From an uncultured Thermoleophilia bacterium (GTDB taxonomy: Bacteria; Actinomycetota; Thermoleophilia; UBA2241): a stretch of DNA of 9,227 nucleotides. The stretch covers positions 1-9,227 of the forward strand of contig CAIXSE010000221.1 in assembly GCA_903921965.1 (NCBI GenBank), read 5' to 3'. Positions 1 through 6,434 of this stretch are shown here, piece by piece. The stretch's first letter is position 1. Each line of letters starts with the position of its first letter. Under the pieces are notes generated by a model, which saw only the letters and a program-made list of their open reading frames with translations, was not told where the DNA came from and did no database searches. A program made the translations under genes and the position numbers.

Positions 1-1
1 C

Positions 2-259
2 GCCGTGCGCGACGAAGAGGGCCTGTGTCCCGAGTGCGCCGAGCTGATGGCGTACGCGCGGGTGCGGCTCGACAAGTGCCGCTACGGCGCCGACAAGCCG
101 ACCTGCGCGTCGTGCCCGACGCACTGCTACAAGCCCGCGATGCGCGAGCGCGTGCGCGAGGTCATGCGCTACAGCGGGCCGCGCATGATCAAGAAGCACC
201 CTGTGCTGGCCGTCGCGCACCTGGTCGACGGCCGCCGCAAGCTGCCGGACGAGGCCTGA
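2..259 (+). CDS. ygbA: YgbA-type nitrosative-stress protein, 5'-truncated by window edge
   Basis: The visible C-terminal part matches the YgbA family (Pfam 'nitrous oxide-stimulated promoter', PF11756). Seen directly, numbering from the GTG at position 5: a CPEC pair (residues 8-11), a lone Cys at 25, then the hallmark CASCPTHCYKPAMRE (34-48) and VMRYSGPRM (53-61), followed by a short basic end. Seven residues in this pattern (six Cys plus one His) could bind a metal or Fe-S cluster; that is inference. In enterobacteria ygbA belongs to the NO-responsive NsrR regulon, but its biochemical role is not settled. The GTG at position 5 gives only 84 residues. Family members usually have about 30 more residues before the CxxC, and the reading frame is open to the window edge, so the true start probably lies upstream and the gene is partial here. 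It converges on the flippase-like gene at 327 across 67 bp. Family call confident; function only as known for relatives. Confidence 0.85.
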   Translation, partial: AVRDEEGLCPECAELMAYARVRLDKCRYGADKPTCASCPTHCYKPAMRERVREVMRYSGPRMIKKHPVLAVAHLVDGRRKLPDEA

Positions 260-303
260 GCGGCGGAAGAGGGTCCGGCGGGCCGCGCACCGCGGGGAAG
301 CCG

Positions 304-324
304 CCCGGGCGTCGCTCGCCCGGG
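304..324. terminator. GC hairpin between convergent genes, possible bidirectional terminator
   Basis: Perfect 8-bp inverted repeat CCCGGGCG (304-311) / CGCCCGGG (317-324) with a 5-nt loop TCGCT. It lies between the ygbA-like stop (257-259) and the flippase stop (327-329), where a terminator for both convergent transcripts is expected. Neither side is followed by a real T-tract, so this is not a classical intrinsic terminator; actinobacterial terminators often lack the T run. Location and stem strength are the only support. Confidence 0.5.
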
Positions 325-326
325 TC

Positions 327-1451
327 TCAGTCTCGCGGCTCCCGGCGCGTCGCCGTCCGGCGCACGACGTCGGATTCGGCCTCGCGCTGGACGGCCTCCA
401 GTTCTCCGTGGCGGAGCTTGCCGTACCGGCGCCCGTGCAGGAAGTACGCCACGGCGCCCGTCGGGATGGGCAGCCAGTACGAGGCCAGGCGGTAGACGAG
501 CGTGGCCAGCACGGCCTGCTCGGTGCCGATGCCGGCGAGGCCCAGCGTCCCGACCAGGCCGAGCTCGACGAACCCGAGCCCGCCCGGCGTGATCGGGATC
601 ATGCCGAGGAAAGCCGCGACCACGTAGGCGAGCAGCACCACGGAGGCGCGCGGCTCGGCGCCCACGGCGGCCAGCGCCAGCAGCAGCGCCGTGAGGTCGA
701 GCAGCCAGTTGCCGGCGGCGTACAGCAGCGCCTTCCACCACCCGACGCCGAGCTCGCGGCGTACGAGGTCGCGCTCCTCCACCAGGCGCGCCGGCAGGCC
801 GGTCAGCGGCGCCCGGCGCTTGAGGAGGCGGTTGCGGATCCTCTGGATCAGCGCGCCCAGCCCCTCGAGGGGGCGGTCGGCGAACAGCAGCACGGCGCCG
901 CCGGCCAGCGCGAAGCAGCAGGCGATGACGGCCATGGAGCCGATGCGGAAGAGGCTGTGCTCCACGGGCGCGCCGGTGACCAGGATGCTGACGATGCTGA
1001 TCACCGGCAGGCCCAGCAGGGTGGCCGTGGAGATGAGCGAGACGGCGGTGACGCTCGCCGCCGCGCGCGTGGTGGCCACGCCGGCCTGCCGCAGCATGTC
1101 GAACTGCATGGCGCCGCCCGCGGCGGCGCCACCCGGCACGATGCGGCTCACCGCGTTGCCCGCGAGCTGCGCGGTGGCGACCGGGAACCACGGCTTCGCG
1201 TCCAGCGCCAGGCGCAGCAGGCCCCAGATGCACATGAAGCTGAGCGCCTCGGCCGCGACGATGGGGAGCCCCCACAGGGGGTTGACCGTGGCGAGCGCCG
1301 GGCCGGCGGAGAACACCTGCGCGAGGCTGGGCCACACCACGTACAGGCCCACGGCCGTGACCCCGAGGATCACCACGCGCTTGATGATGGTGGTCCGGTT
1401 CCTGGCCTTGACGGCGCGGACCTGGGCCTGCGGCTGCTCGTCAGGAGGCAC
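327..1451 (-). CDS. Stand-alone MprF-like/UPF0104 flippase-domain membrane protein
   Basis: Integral membrane protein of 374 residues in the lysylphosphatidylglycerol synthase TM-region family (PF03706, UPF0104). Seen: a basic cytoplasmic N-terminus (1-25), about eight hydrophobic segments from about residue 26 to 338, the family motifs around N99 (NAVSRIVPGG), PITPGGLGFVE (286-296) and RLASYWLPIPTG (321-332), and a charged tail. In MprF this membrane part flips aminoacylated phosphatidylglycerol to the outer leaflet. Here the cytosolic aminoacyl-transferase domain (DUF2156) is absent, so lysyl-PG synthesis is not expected, and the lipid substrate is unknown. The GTG start is preceded by AGGGCGAGGGG and lies 15 bp after the cls stop, so the two genes almost certainly share a transcript. 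A role in translocating or distributing anionic phospholipid made by the neighbouring cardiolipin synthase is inference. Isolated UPF0104 proteins are common, so other lipid or polyprenyl substrates are possible. Confidence 0.85.
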   Translation of the reverse strand: MPPDEQPQAQVRAVKARNRTTIIKRVVILGVTAVGLYVVWPSLAQVFSAGPALATVNPLWGLPIVAAEALSFMCIWGLLRLALDAKPWFPVATAQLAGNAVSRIVPGGAAAGGAMQFDMLRQAGVATTRAAASVTAVSLISTATLLGLPVISIVSILVTGAPVEHSLFRIGSMAVIACCFALAGGAVLLFADRPLEGLGALIQRIRNRLLKRRAPLTGLPARLVEERDLVRRELGVGWWKALLYAAGNWLLDLTALLLALAAVGAEPRASVVLLAYVVAAFLGMIPITPGGLGFVELGLVGTLGLAGIGTEQAVLATLVYRLASYWLPIPTGAVAYFLHGRRYGKLRHGELEAVQREAESDVVRRTATRREPRD

Positions 1452-1466
1452 GGCCCCTCGCCCTGG

Positions 1467-2927
1467 TCAGAGCAGGTTGGACGCCAGCCGCATGAACTGG
1501 TTGCGGAAGCGGGCCACGCGGCCGACTGCGTCGAGCTCTTCCAGGGTCACCAGGTGACAGCTCTTCACGTCGTTCGCGAAGGCGTCGGCCACCTGCTGTG
1601 CGAACCCTTTGTCGAAGACCCAGGCCATGAGCTCCTTGTGAAGCTTGAGGCTGCGCTGGTCCATGTTCATGGTGCCGACGGCGGCGACCGTGCCGTCGAC
1701 GACGATCGTCTTTGCGTGCAGGAAGCCGGCCTCGTACAGGTAGACCTTCGCGCCGGCGTGGAGCAGCTTCTTGTAGTAGGTCTGCGCGGCCCAGAAGGCG
1801 ACCTTCTTGTCGGGGACACCGGTCATCATGAAGCGCACGTCCACGCCGCTGAGCGCGGCGTTGATCATCACGTCGTAGATGCTGTAGTCGGGGACGAAGT
1901 ACGGCGACTGGATCCACACCGACTCCTCGGCCTGGCCGATGGCCACCATGTGGGCGCGGCGGGCCGCGCTCCAGGGGTCTTCGACCCCCTGCGCGGCCAC
2001 TTCCACCAGGATGCCATTCTCGACCGCCTCCGGGTCCGGCGCCGGCATGTACTCGGGGCCGAACAGCTCCTCGTGGTCCTTGTGGCGCTCGTACCAGCGG
2101 GCCGCGTAGAGCTTCTCCAGCGCGGCCACGGCCTGGCCGGTCATGCGCAGGTGCGTGTCGCGCCACACGGCGAAGCGCTTGCCGCCGTCGATGTACTCCT
2201 GGCCCACGTTCATGCCGCCGGTGTAGCCGATCTCGCCGTCGATCACGACGATCTTGCGGTGGTTGCGGTAGTTCATGCGGAAGATGTCGGTGACGTCGGC
2301 GCGCACCTTGGCCCCGGCCGCGGCGAGCCGCTTGAGCTCGTGCTTCTTGAAGGTGATGCAGCCGAGCCAGTCGTACATGATGCGCACCTCGACGCCGGCC
2401 GCGAGGCGCTCGAGGAGCACGGCCGTGATCTTCGCGGTGAGCTCGTCCTGCTCCCATATGAAGTACTGCAGGTGGATGAAGCGCTGTGCGTTCGCCATGT
2501 CGTCGAGCAGGTGGGCGAACTTGGTGGCGCCGTCGTTGTACAGCTGGAGCGACGACGCCGGGAGCACGCGCGCCACGTTCTCGGCCGAGATGGCGCGCGA
2601 GATGGGCTCGGCGATGTCGTCCCCCCACTCCTCGTAGAAGCGGGCCGTGGCCTGCGCGTTGCGCTTGTAGACCGGCGCCATCTGCGCCACCTCGACGTCG
2701 TACAGGCGCTGGTACCAGCCCTTGCGCTGGGCGACGACCTTCCAGTCGCGGCCGAAGAAGACGTAGAAGACCAGGCCGATGACCGGTGCGAAGAGCAGGA
2801 TGAAGAGCCAGGCGAGCGTGGTGGAGGGTTCGCGGTCGTCCATGATCAGCAGCACGACGACGAAGACCCAGTAGACGAGGACGATGAGATTGATGCTCGC
2901 CGGCAGCAGGTTCATCAGCGGGGACAT
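1467..2927 (-). CDS. cls: Cardiolipin synthase (phospholipase D superfamily)
   Basis: A 486-residue membrane-bound cardiolipin synthase of the bacterial Cls type, which joins two phosphatidylglycerols into cardiolipin plus glycerol. Seen in order: two N-terminal transmembrane segments (about 11-29 and 37-57) with the PLDc_N signature ending GLVFYVFFGRDWK; a linker; the first PLD half with HLQYFIW (152-158) and HKD motif NHRKIVVID (H223, K225, D230) followed by GYTGGMN; the second half with QSPYFVPD (340-347) and HKD motif LHAKTIVVD (H404, K406, D411) followed by GTMNMDQRS. Both catalytic triads are intact and the length is normal for the family, so the enzyme should be active. The ATG start has no clear Shine-Dalgarno sequence, and a -10-like TATAGC lies only 8 bases upstream, so the message may be leaderless. 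It is first gene of a pair with the flippase-like protein and is divergent from the DUF1269 gene. Confident assignment. Confidence 0.95.
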   Translation of the reverse strand: MSPLMNLLPASINLIVLVYWVFVVVLLIMDDREPSTTLAWLFILLFAPVIGLVFYVFFGRDWKVVAQRKGWYQRLYDVEVAQMAPVYKRNAQATARFYEEWGDDIAEPISRAISAENVARVLPASSLQLYNDGATKFAHLLDDMANAQRFIHLQYFIWEQDELTAKITAVLLERLAAGVEVRIMYDWLGCITFKKHELKRLAAAGAKVRADVTDIFRMNYRNHRKIVVIDGEIGYTGGMNVGQEYIDGGKRFAVWRDTHLRMTGQAVAALEKLYAARWYERHKDHEELFGPEYMPAPDPEAVENGILVEVAAQGVEDPWSAARRAHMVAIGQAEESVWIQSPYFVPDYSIYDVMINAALSGVDVRFMMTGVPDKKVAFWAAQTYYKKLLHAGAKVYLYEAGFLHAKTIVVDGTVAAVGTMNMDQRSLKLHKELMAWVFDKGFAQQVADAFANDVKSCHLVTLEELDAVGRVARFRNQFMRLASNLL

Positions 2928-2935
2928 GGCTGCAC

Positions 2936-2962
2936 GCTATAGGAACGGGCGGAGCCTGTCAT
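2936..2962 (-). promoter_or_regulatory. Weak candidate promoter for cls
   Basis: Read on the minus strand: ATGACA (2962-2957) as -35, 15-bp spacer, TATAGC (2941-2936) as -10. The -35 matches five of six consensus bases and the -10 four of six, but the spacer is two bases short. Initiation about seven bases after the -10 would fall almost on the cls ATG, implying a leaderless mRNA, a common arrangement in actinobacteria. This agrees with the missing Shine-Dalgarno sequence, but it remains a by-eye call. Confidence 0.35.
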
Positions 2963-2973
2963 CTGGGCGGCGG

Positions 2974-2993
2974 GGGCGCCTGCCGCGGCGCCC
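2974..2993. promoter_or_regulatory. Inverted repeat between divergent promoters, operator candidate
   Basis: Perfect 7-bp inverted repeat GGGCGCC (2974-2980), 6-nt spacer, GGCGCCC (2987-2993). It sits just upstream of the rightward -35 (2998) and between the two divergent promoter candidates, where a shared regulator would be expected to bind. The background is very GC-rich, so a chance repeat of this kind is not improbable, and no regulator gene is encoded nearby. Confidence 0.35.
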
Positions 2994-2997
2994 GGCT

Positions 2998-3026
2998 TTG
3001 ACGCAGGGGGGCGGAGCGGGTAGAAC
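2998..3026 (+). promoter_or_regulatory. Sigma70/SigA-like promoter for the DUF1269-DUF1622-fasciclin genes
   Basis: TTGACG (2998-3003), a 17-bp spacer, then TAGAAC (3021-3026): five of six and four of six consensus matches at optimal spacing. It would start transcription near 3033 and give a leader of about 45 nt. That leader holds a small hairpin (CGCCG 3044-3048 / CGGCG 3052-3056, loop CAA) just before the ribosome binding site GGGAGGA (3064-3070). This is the best promoter match I found in the window. Confidence 0.6.
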
Positions 3027-3077
3027 CGGCTGTAGCTGTGAAGCGCCGCAACGGCGGCGAGACGGGAGGAGCGTCGC

Positions 3078-3581
3078 ATGAGTGAGGGCCAAGCGCACCT
3101 GTGCCTCGGGCTGTACGACGACATCGAGGTCGCCGAGAGGGACTACGAGAGCCTCAAGGTGCTGCACTCGTCGGGCCGCGTGGCCGCCTACGACGCGGCC
3201 GTCGTGTTCAAGGACAAGGACGGCAAGGTCGCCATCCAGGACCGCAGCAAGAAGACGGCCACGGCCACGTGGACCGGCGTGGGCGTGGGCGCGTTCGTCG
3301 GCCTGCTCTTCCCGCCGGCCATCGTCGCCACCACCCTCGTCGGCGGCGTCACCGGCGCGCTCGTGGGCAAGGCCCGCGCCGGCCTCTCCAAGGCCGAGGT
3401 CGAAGAGCTCGGACGCGCGCTCACCGACAACGAGGTCGCGCTGGTCGTGGTCGGCGACGCGGAGCTCCCCGACCGCCTCGAGCAGGTGCTGCCGAACGCG
3501 ACCCACCGGCTGGCCCAGGAGGTCGACCTCGACCAGGACGACTTCGCGCGGGCGCTGCACGACGACGCCGAGAAAGCCTGA
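3078..3581 (+). CDS. DUF1269-like glycine-rich membrane protein
   Basis: A 167-residue protein resembling the DUF1269 family (PF06897). Seen: an N-terminal soluble part with a repeated acidic/hydrophobic pattern (LYDDIEVAERDYESLKVLH, 12-30) and a likely ferredoxin-like beta-strand region to about 55; a W65-led glycine-rich hydrophobic segment (about 65-97) with GVGVGAFVGLLFPP then GGVTGALVG, probably a membrane hairpin; and a C-terminal soluble region (GLSKAEVEELGRALTDNEVA, 102-121) rich in Asp/Glu. The architecture is typical of the family, whose function is unknown. The ATG has a strong Shine-Dalgarno sequence (GGGAGGA, 7-base spacing). It is the first gene after the promoter at 2998 and is followed 47 bp later by the DUF1622 gene. 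Divergence from cls suggests a membrane-related role, which is inference from position only. Confidence 0.75.
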   Translation: MSEGQAHLCLGLYDDIEVAERDYESLKVLHSSGRVAAYDAAVVFKDKDGKVAIQDRSKKTATATWTGVGVGAFVGLLFPPAIVATTLVGGVTGALVGKARAGLSKAEVEELGRALTDNEVALVVVGDAELPDRLEQVLPNATHRLAQEVDLDQDDFARALHDDAEKA

Positions 3582-3628
3582 GCCACGGCGATGACGGCCG
3601 GCCGCCGCCGGGCAGGGGAGGTGAGCGA

Positions 3629-4048
3629 GTGACGTTCAGGGAACTGATGGACCTCGTCACGCGCGTCTTCGAGGCGCTGGGCGTGGCCGTGCTGGTGGTC
3701 GGCTTCGTGGCCGGCTTCGTGGTCGCGGCGCGCGACCTGCTGGGGGGGCGCCGCGAGGGCGTCTACCGCCGCATCCGCTCGTACTTCGGCAAGAGCATCC
3801 TCATGGGCCTGGAGATCCTCGTGGCCGCCGACCTGATCCGCACGGTGGCGGTCGACCCCACGTGGGAGAGCGCCGCGGGGCTCGGCCTCATCGTGCTCAT
3901 CCGCACCTTCCTCAGCTTCTCGCTGGAGATCGAGATGGAGGGCATCGTCCCGTGGAAGCGCTGGCGCACGCTCGTGCCCGGGGGCACCCTGGCCGCCGCG
4001 ATGACGCAGGGCGGCGAGGGTGCTAAGGACGCGGAGGCCGGCCGGTGA
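3629..4048 (+). CDS. DUF1622 family small membrane protein
   Basis: A 139-residue inner-membrane protein of the DUF1622 family (PF07784). Seen: three hydrophobic segments (about 17-37, 56-72, 82-98) and the family hallmarks YRRIRSYFGKSILMGLEIL (46-64) with VAADLIRTV (65-73), then IVLIRTFLSFSLEIEMEG (88-105) followed by PW. The molecular function is unknown. I chose the GTG at 3629 because the family similarity begins immediately after it and a purine-rich GGGGAGGTGAG precedes it with suitable spacing; the same frame is open far upstream, but that stretch lies over the DUF1269 gene in another frame and has no family signature. Its stop overlaps the start of the fasciclin gene in the sequence GTGA, so the two are probably translationally coupled. 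A 13-codon mini-ORF at 3591 ends over its start but is probably chance. Confidence 0.88.
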   Translation: MTFRELMDLVTRVFEALGVAVLVVGFVAGFVVAARDLLGGRREGVYRRIRSYFGKSILMGLEILVAADLIRTVAVDPTWESAAGLGLIVLIRTFLSFSLEIEMEGIVPWKRWRTLVPGGTLAAAMTQGGEGAKDAEAGR

Positions 4049-4680
4049 GGCGCCGGGGCGGCCGGGCGCCGGTGCTGGCCGGCCTGGTGCTGGTGGCGGC
4101 GCTGCTGCTCGCGGCCGCCGCCTGCGGCGGCTCGGCGACGGGCCCTTCCGCCTCGCCGTCGCCCGAAGGTCCCGGCGGCATGCCCACGTACACGCCGACG
4201 CCCACGGTGACGCCGGTGGTGGTGCCGTCCGTGTCGGCGGGCACCCTGCTGGACGCGGCGAAGGCCGGCGACCTCAAGGCGTTCCTGGCCGCCGTGGCCG
4301 CCGCCGGCCTGGACTCGGCCCTGAACCAGGACATCCCCTACACGATCCTCGCGCCCGACGACCAGGCCTTCAGGAGTCTCGGCCTCGAGCAGCTCGTCAA
4401 AGACATTCCTCGCATCAAGACGGTGATGGGGTATCACGTGATCCCCGCGGAGGACCTCAAGGCCGGCAGGATCGAGGATGGGGCCGAGTACCCCACGTAC
4501 CTCGGCTACCCCGTGCGGTTCACCGTCAGGGACGGCGCGCTCATGGTGAACGACGCGAACGTGGTCAAGGTCGTCGAAGGACCCAGCTGGTCGATCTTCG
4601 TGATCGACAAGGTGCTGCAGCCGCCGCACTTCGCGACGCCGGAGGCGTCGGAGTCGGCGGCGCCTGTGCCGGCGCCCTGA
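4045..4680 (+). CDS. Fasciclin (FAS1) domain lipoprotein
   Basis: A 211-residue secreted, probably lipid-anchored protein with one FAS1 domain. Seen: a basic n-region (RRRGGR), a hydrophobic core (about 9-22), then LAAAAC with C27 as the likely lipidated cysteine. The -3 position is Ala rather than the usual Leu, so the lipobox is imperfect. A Pro/Thr/Ser-rich linker (about 28-62) leads to the FAS1 domain (about 64-192) with the H1-like YTILAPDDQAF (99-109), the conserved Tyr-His pair (130-131), VNDANVVKV (168-176) and the closing IDKVLQP (187-193), then a short Ala/Pro/Ser tail. FAS1 domains mediate adhesion or protein-protein contact outside the cell, and the ligand here is unknown. The GTG start overlaps the DUF1622 stop by four bases, so it is the third gene of the small envelope operon. 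It converges on the MFS gene with an 8-bp gap. Confidence 0.9.
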   Translation: MRRRGGRAPVLAGLVLVAALLLAAAACGGSATGPSASPSPEGPGGMPTYTPTPTVTPVVVPSVSAGTLLDAAKAGDLKAFLAAVAAAGLDSALNQDIPYTILAPDDQAFRSLGLEQLVKDIPRIKTVMGYHVIPAEDLKAGRIEDGAEYPTYLGYPVRFTVRDGALMVNDANVVKVVEGPSWSIFVIDKVLQPPHFATPEASESAAPVPAP

Positions 4681-4688
4681 GGCCGCGC

Positions 4689-6311
4689 TCAGCCCGCCGC
4701 GGGCTGTGAAGGGCCGGCGTCTCCCGGCGCGGGCGCCGGGGCGTCCGGATCGGCCGCCGCGTAGGCCGCCTCGAGCTGCTGCTCCTTGTCCTTGCGGGGG
4801 AAGGCGAGCAGCACGACCACGAGGCCGCCGGCGGCCACGGCCACTGCCGTGGCGATGGCCAGGTGCGAGCCCTGCGTGAAGGCCTCGGCGGCGGCGTCCA
4901 TGAGCTTGGTCGCGTCGGCCTGCGGCAGGCTCTTCGCGACATCCGCGGCGCCGCCGAACGAGCCCGCGATCTCCGCCGCCGCCTGCTCGCCCAGCGCCTG
5001 CATCTTGTCCTGCGGCACGCTCGTGAACGCCTCGGCGAAGTACTGCGAGTAGCGCAGCGTGAGCAGGGCGCCGAGCACGCTCTGCATGATGGCGCCGCCC
5101 AGGTCGCGCTGCAGGTCGGTGGTCGCCGAGCCCATCCCGGCGCGGCGCTCGGGCACCGCGCTCATGATGCTGCGCGTCGCCGGCGGGCCCGCCAGCCCGA
5201 CGCCGGCGCCGATGAACGCGTACGCGAGTCCCACCGCCAGGTAGCCGATGCCCTCGTGCCACGCCAGCATCGTCACGAACCCCGCGATGACGAACAGGAA
5301 CCCGAGGACCAGGGTCGGGCGCCCGCCGCGCCGCTGCATGAGGCGTGCCGCGACCGGCGCCAGCAGCACCATCATCACCGGCGCCGGCAGGATCGCGGCC
5401 CCGGCCTGGAACGAGTCCATGCCCAGCACGTCCTGCAGGAACTGCTGCCCGATGAAGAGCGAGCCCATCAGGGCGCCGAAGACGACGATGCCGGCCACGG
5501 CCGCGACCCAGAACAGCCGTCGCGCGGCCACGTGCAGGTCGAACAGCGGGTTGTGGGCGCGGCGCTGCCGCCAGAAGAAGGTCACCCCGCTCGCGACGGC
5601 GATCGCCGCCATGGCGATGGTCAGGGCGTTGCGCCCCGGTGTCGGCGCCAGGTTGATCGCGATGATGAGCGTCCCGACGAACACCACCGAGACGAGGCCG
5701 CCGAAGTTGTCCACGGGGTCGGATGACTCACCGGCGTGCCTGGGGATCAGGAGGAAGGCGAGCACGAGCGCCAGCGCGGCCAGCGGGATGGTGACCGCGA
5801 ACACCGAGCCCCACCAGAAGTGCCGCAGCAGGAAACCGCTGATGAGGGGCCCGATCGCCGCCGCACCACCGCCGCAGCCGGACCACAGGGCGATGCCCCG
5901 GGTACGCGCCGTGCCCTCGAGCAGTGCGGTGACCAGCGAGAGGGTGGTGGGGAAGGCCATGCCGGCCGCCAGGCCTCCGAGGATGCGCGCGAGGATGAGC
6001 ACGTCGACGTTGCCCGACCAGGCGGCCATGGCCGCGGCGGGGATCGAGAGGGCGAGCCCCAGGAGCAGCATGAGCTTGCGCCCGTGGCGGTCGGCGAGGG
6101 CGCCGAGGTAGAGCACCGAGGTGGCCAGGCCGAGCGTGAAGCCGACCGCCACGAGGTCGAGTTGCGTCTGTGTGGCGCCGAGGTCGCGGTCGATGGTCGG
6201 CAGCGCGACGTTGGCGACCGACAGGTTGAGGTTGGCGACGGTGGCGCCGAGGATGAGCGTGGCGAGCACGAGCCCGCCTCTCGGCGTGCTCCTGGTGCCG
6301 GTGCCGGGCAT
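4689..6311 (-). CDS. DHA2-type MFS drug/metabolite exporter
   Basis: A 540-residue proton-driven efflux-type transporter of the major facilitator superfamily, DHA2 (14-TM) branch. Seen: an early LNLSVANVALPTIDRDLGA (28-46), motif A GALADRHGRKL (70-80) after TM2, LARILGGLAAGMAFPTTLSL (107-126), the antiporter motif C region around GPLISGFLL (154-162) followed by HFWWGSVFAVTIPLAAL typical of DHA2, a cytoplasmic break (191-203), and a long loop (about 425-478) before the last TM as in QacA/EmrB-type proteins. The tail (504-540) is charged then Ala/Pro-rich. The frame stays open far upstream, but the ATG at 6311 is preferred: GAAGGAGG lies 10 bases before it and similarity starts right after. Substrate unknown. 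It is divergent from the DUF3786 gene across 184 bp and convergent with the fasciclin gene. Confidence 0.9.
   Translation of the reverse strand: MPGTGTRSTPRGGLVLATLILGATVANLNLSVANVALPTIDRDLGATQTQLDLVAVGFTLGLATSVLYLGALADRHGRKLMLLLGLALSIPAAAMAAWSGNVDVLILARILGGLAAGMAFPTTLSLVTALLEGTARTRGIALWSGCGGGAAAIGPLISGFLLRHFWWGSVFAVTIPLAALALVLAFLLIPRHAGESSDPVDNFGGLVSVVFVGTLIIAINLAPTPGRNALTIAMAAIAVASGVTFFWRQRRAHNPLFDLHVAARRLFWVAAVAGIVVFGALMGSLFIGQQFLQDVLGMDSFQAGAAILPAPVMMVLLAPVAARLMQRRGGRPTLVLGFLFVIAGFVTMLAWHEGIGYLAVGLAYAFIGAGVGLAGPPATRSIMSAVPERRAGMGSATTDLQRDLGGAIMQSVLGALLTLRYSQYFAEAFTSVPQDKMQALGEQAAAEIAGSFGGAADVAKSLPQADATKLMDAAAEAFTQGSHLAIATAVAVAAGGLVVVLLAFPRKDKEQQLEAAYAAADPDAPAPAPGDAGPSQPAAG
4691..4740. terminator. 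Tandem GC hairpins after the fasciclin gene
   Basis: Two strong palindromes lie just past the fasciclin stop: AGCCCGC-C-GCGGGCT (4691-4705) and CCCGGCGC-GG-GCGCCGGG (4723-4740). They fall inside the last codons of the convergent MFS gene, so they could stop rightward transcripts, and the first overlaps the MFS stop codon. There is no T-tract, and the second encodes an Ala-Pro-rich tail, so composition alone could produce it. Confidence 0.35.
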
Positions 6312-6424
6312 CTGCGCCGTGCCTCCTTCGGGTGGACGTCTGCTGATCCGGGGGCCGCCGCCTCGTGACCGCGGCGTGCTCCCAAAGTAAAGTCGGCCGG
6401 ACGCGGCACCGACATGAGGGCAGA

Positions 6425-6434
6425 CGAGATCTCG
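6425..6434. promoter_or_regulatory. Palindrome in the MFS/DUF3786 divergent region
   Basis: The 184-bp gap 6312-6495 must hold the control sites of both the leftward MFS and the rightward DUF3786 gene. It contains a perfect 10-bp palindrome CGAGATCTCG (6425-6434), partly overlapped by an inverted pair GCACCGA (6406-6412) / TCGGTGC (6432-6438), and an AT-richer island CCCAAAGTAAAGT (6381-6393) whose minus strand reads TACTTT, a possible -10 for the MFS gene. I could not find a convincing -35 for either direction. Operator function is a guess from position and symmetry. Confidence 0.3.

Noticed and set aside
408..2942. 844-codon open frame on the plus strand across the flippase and cls genes
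   Set aside because: It lies antisense to two genes with clear family motifs. Its translation is rich in Arg, Gly, His and Asp with no domain, as expected for a frame opposite GC-biased codons.
3595..3604. CGGCCGGCCG palindrome between DUF1269 and DUF1622
   Set aside because: Such GC-only palindromes are expected by composition, and the genes flanking it appear co-transcribed.
3591..3632. 13-codon mini-ORF ending over the DUF1622 start (GTGA overlap)
   Set aside because: It has no ribosome binding site, an Arg-rich peptide with no attenuator-like codon run, and could easily occur by chance; only conservation would rescue it as a leader peptide.
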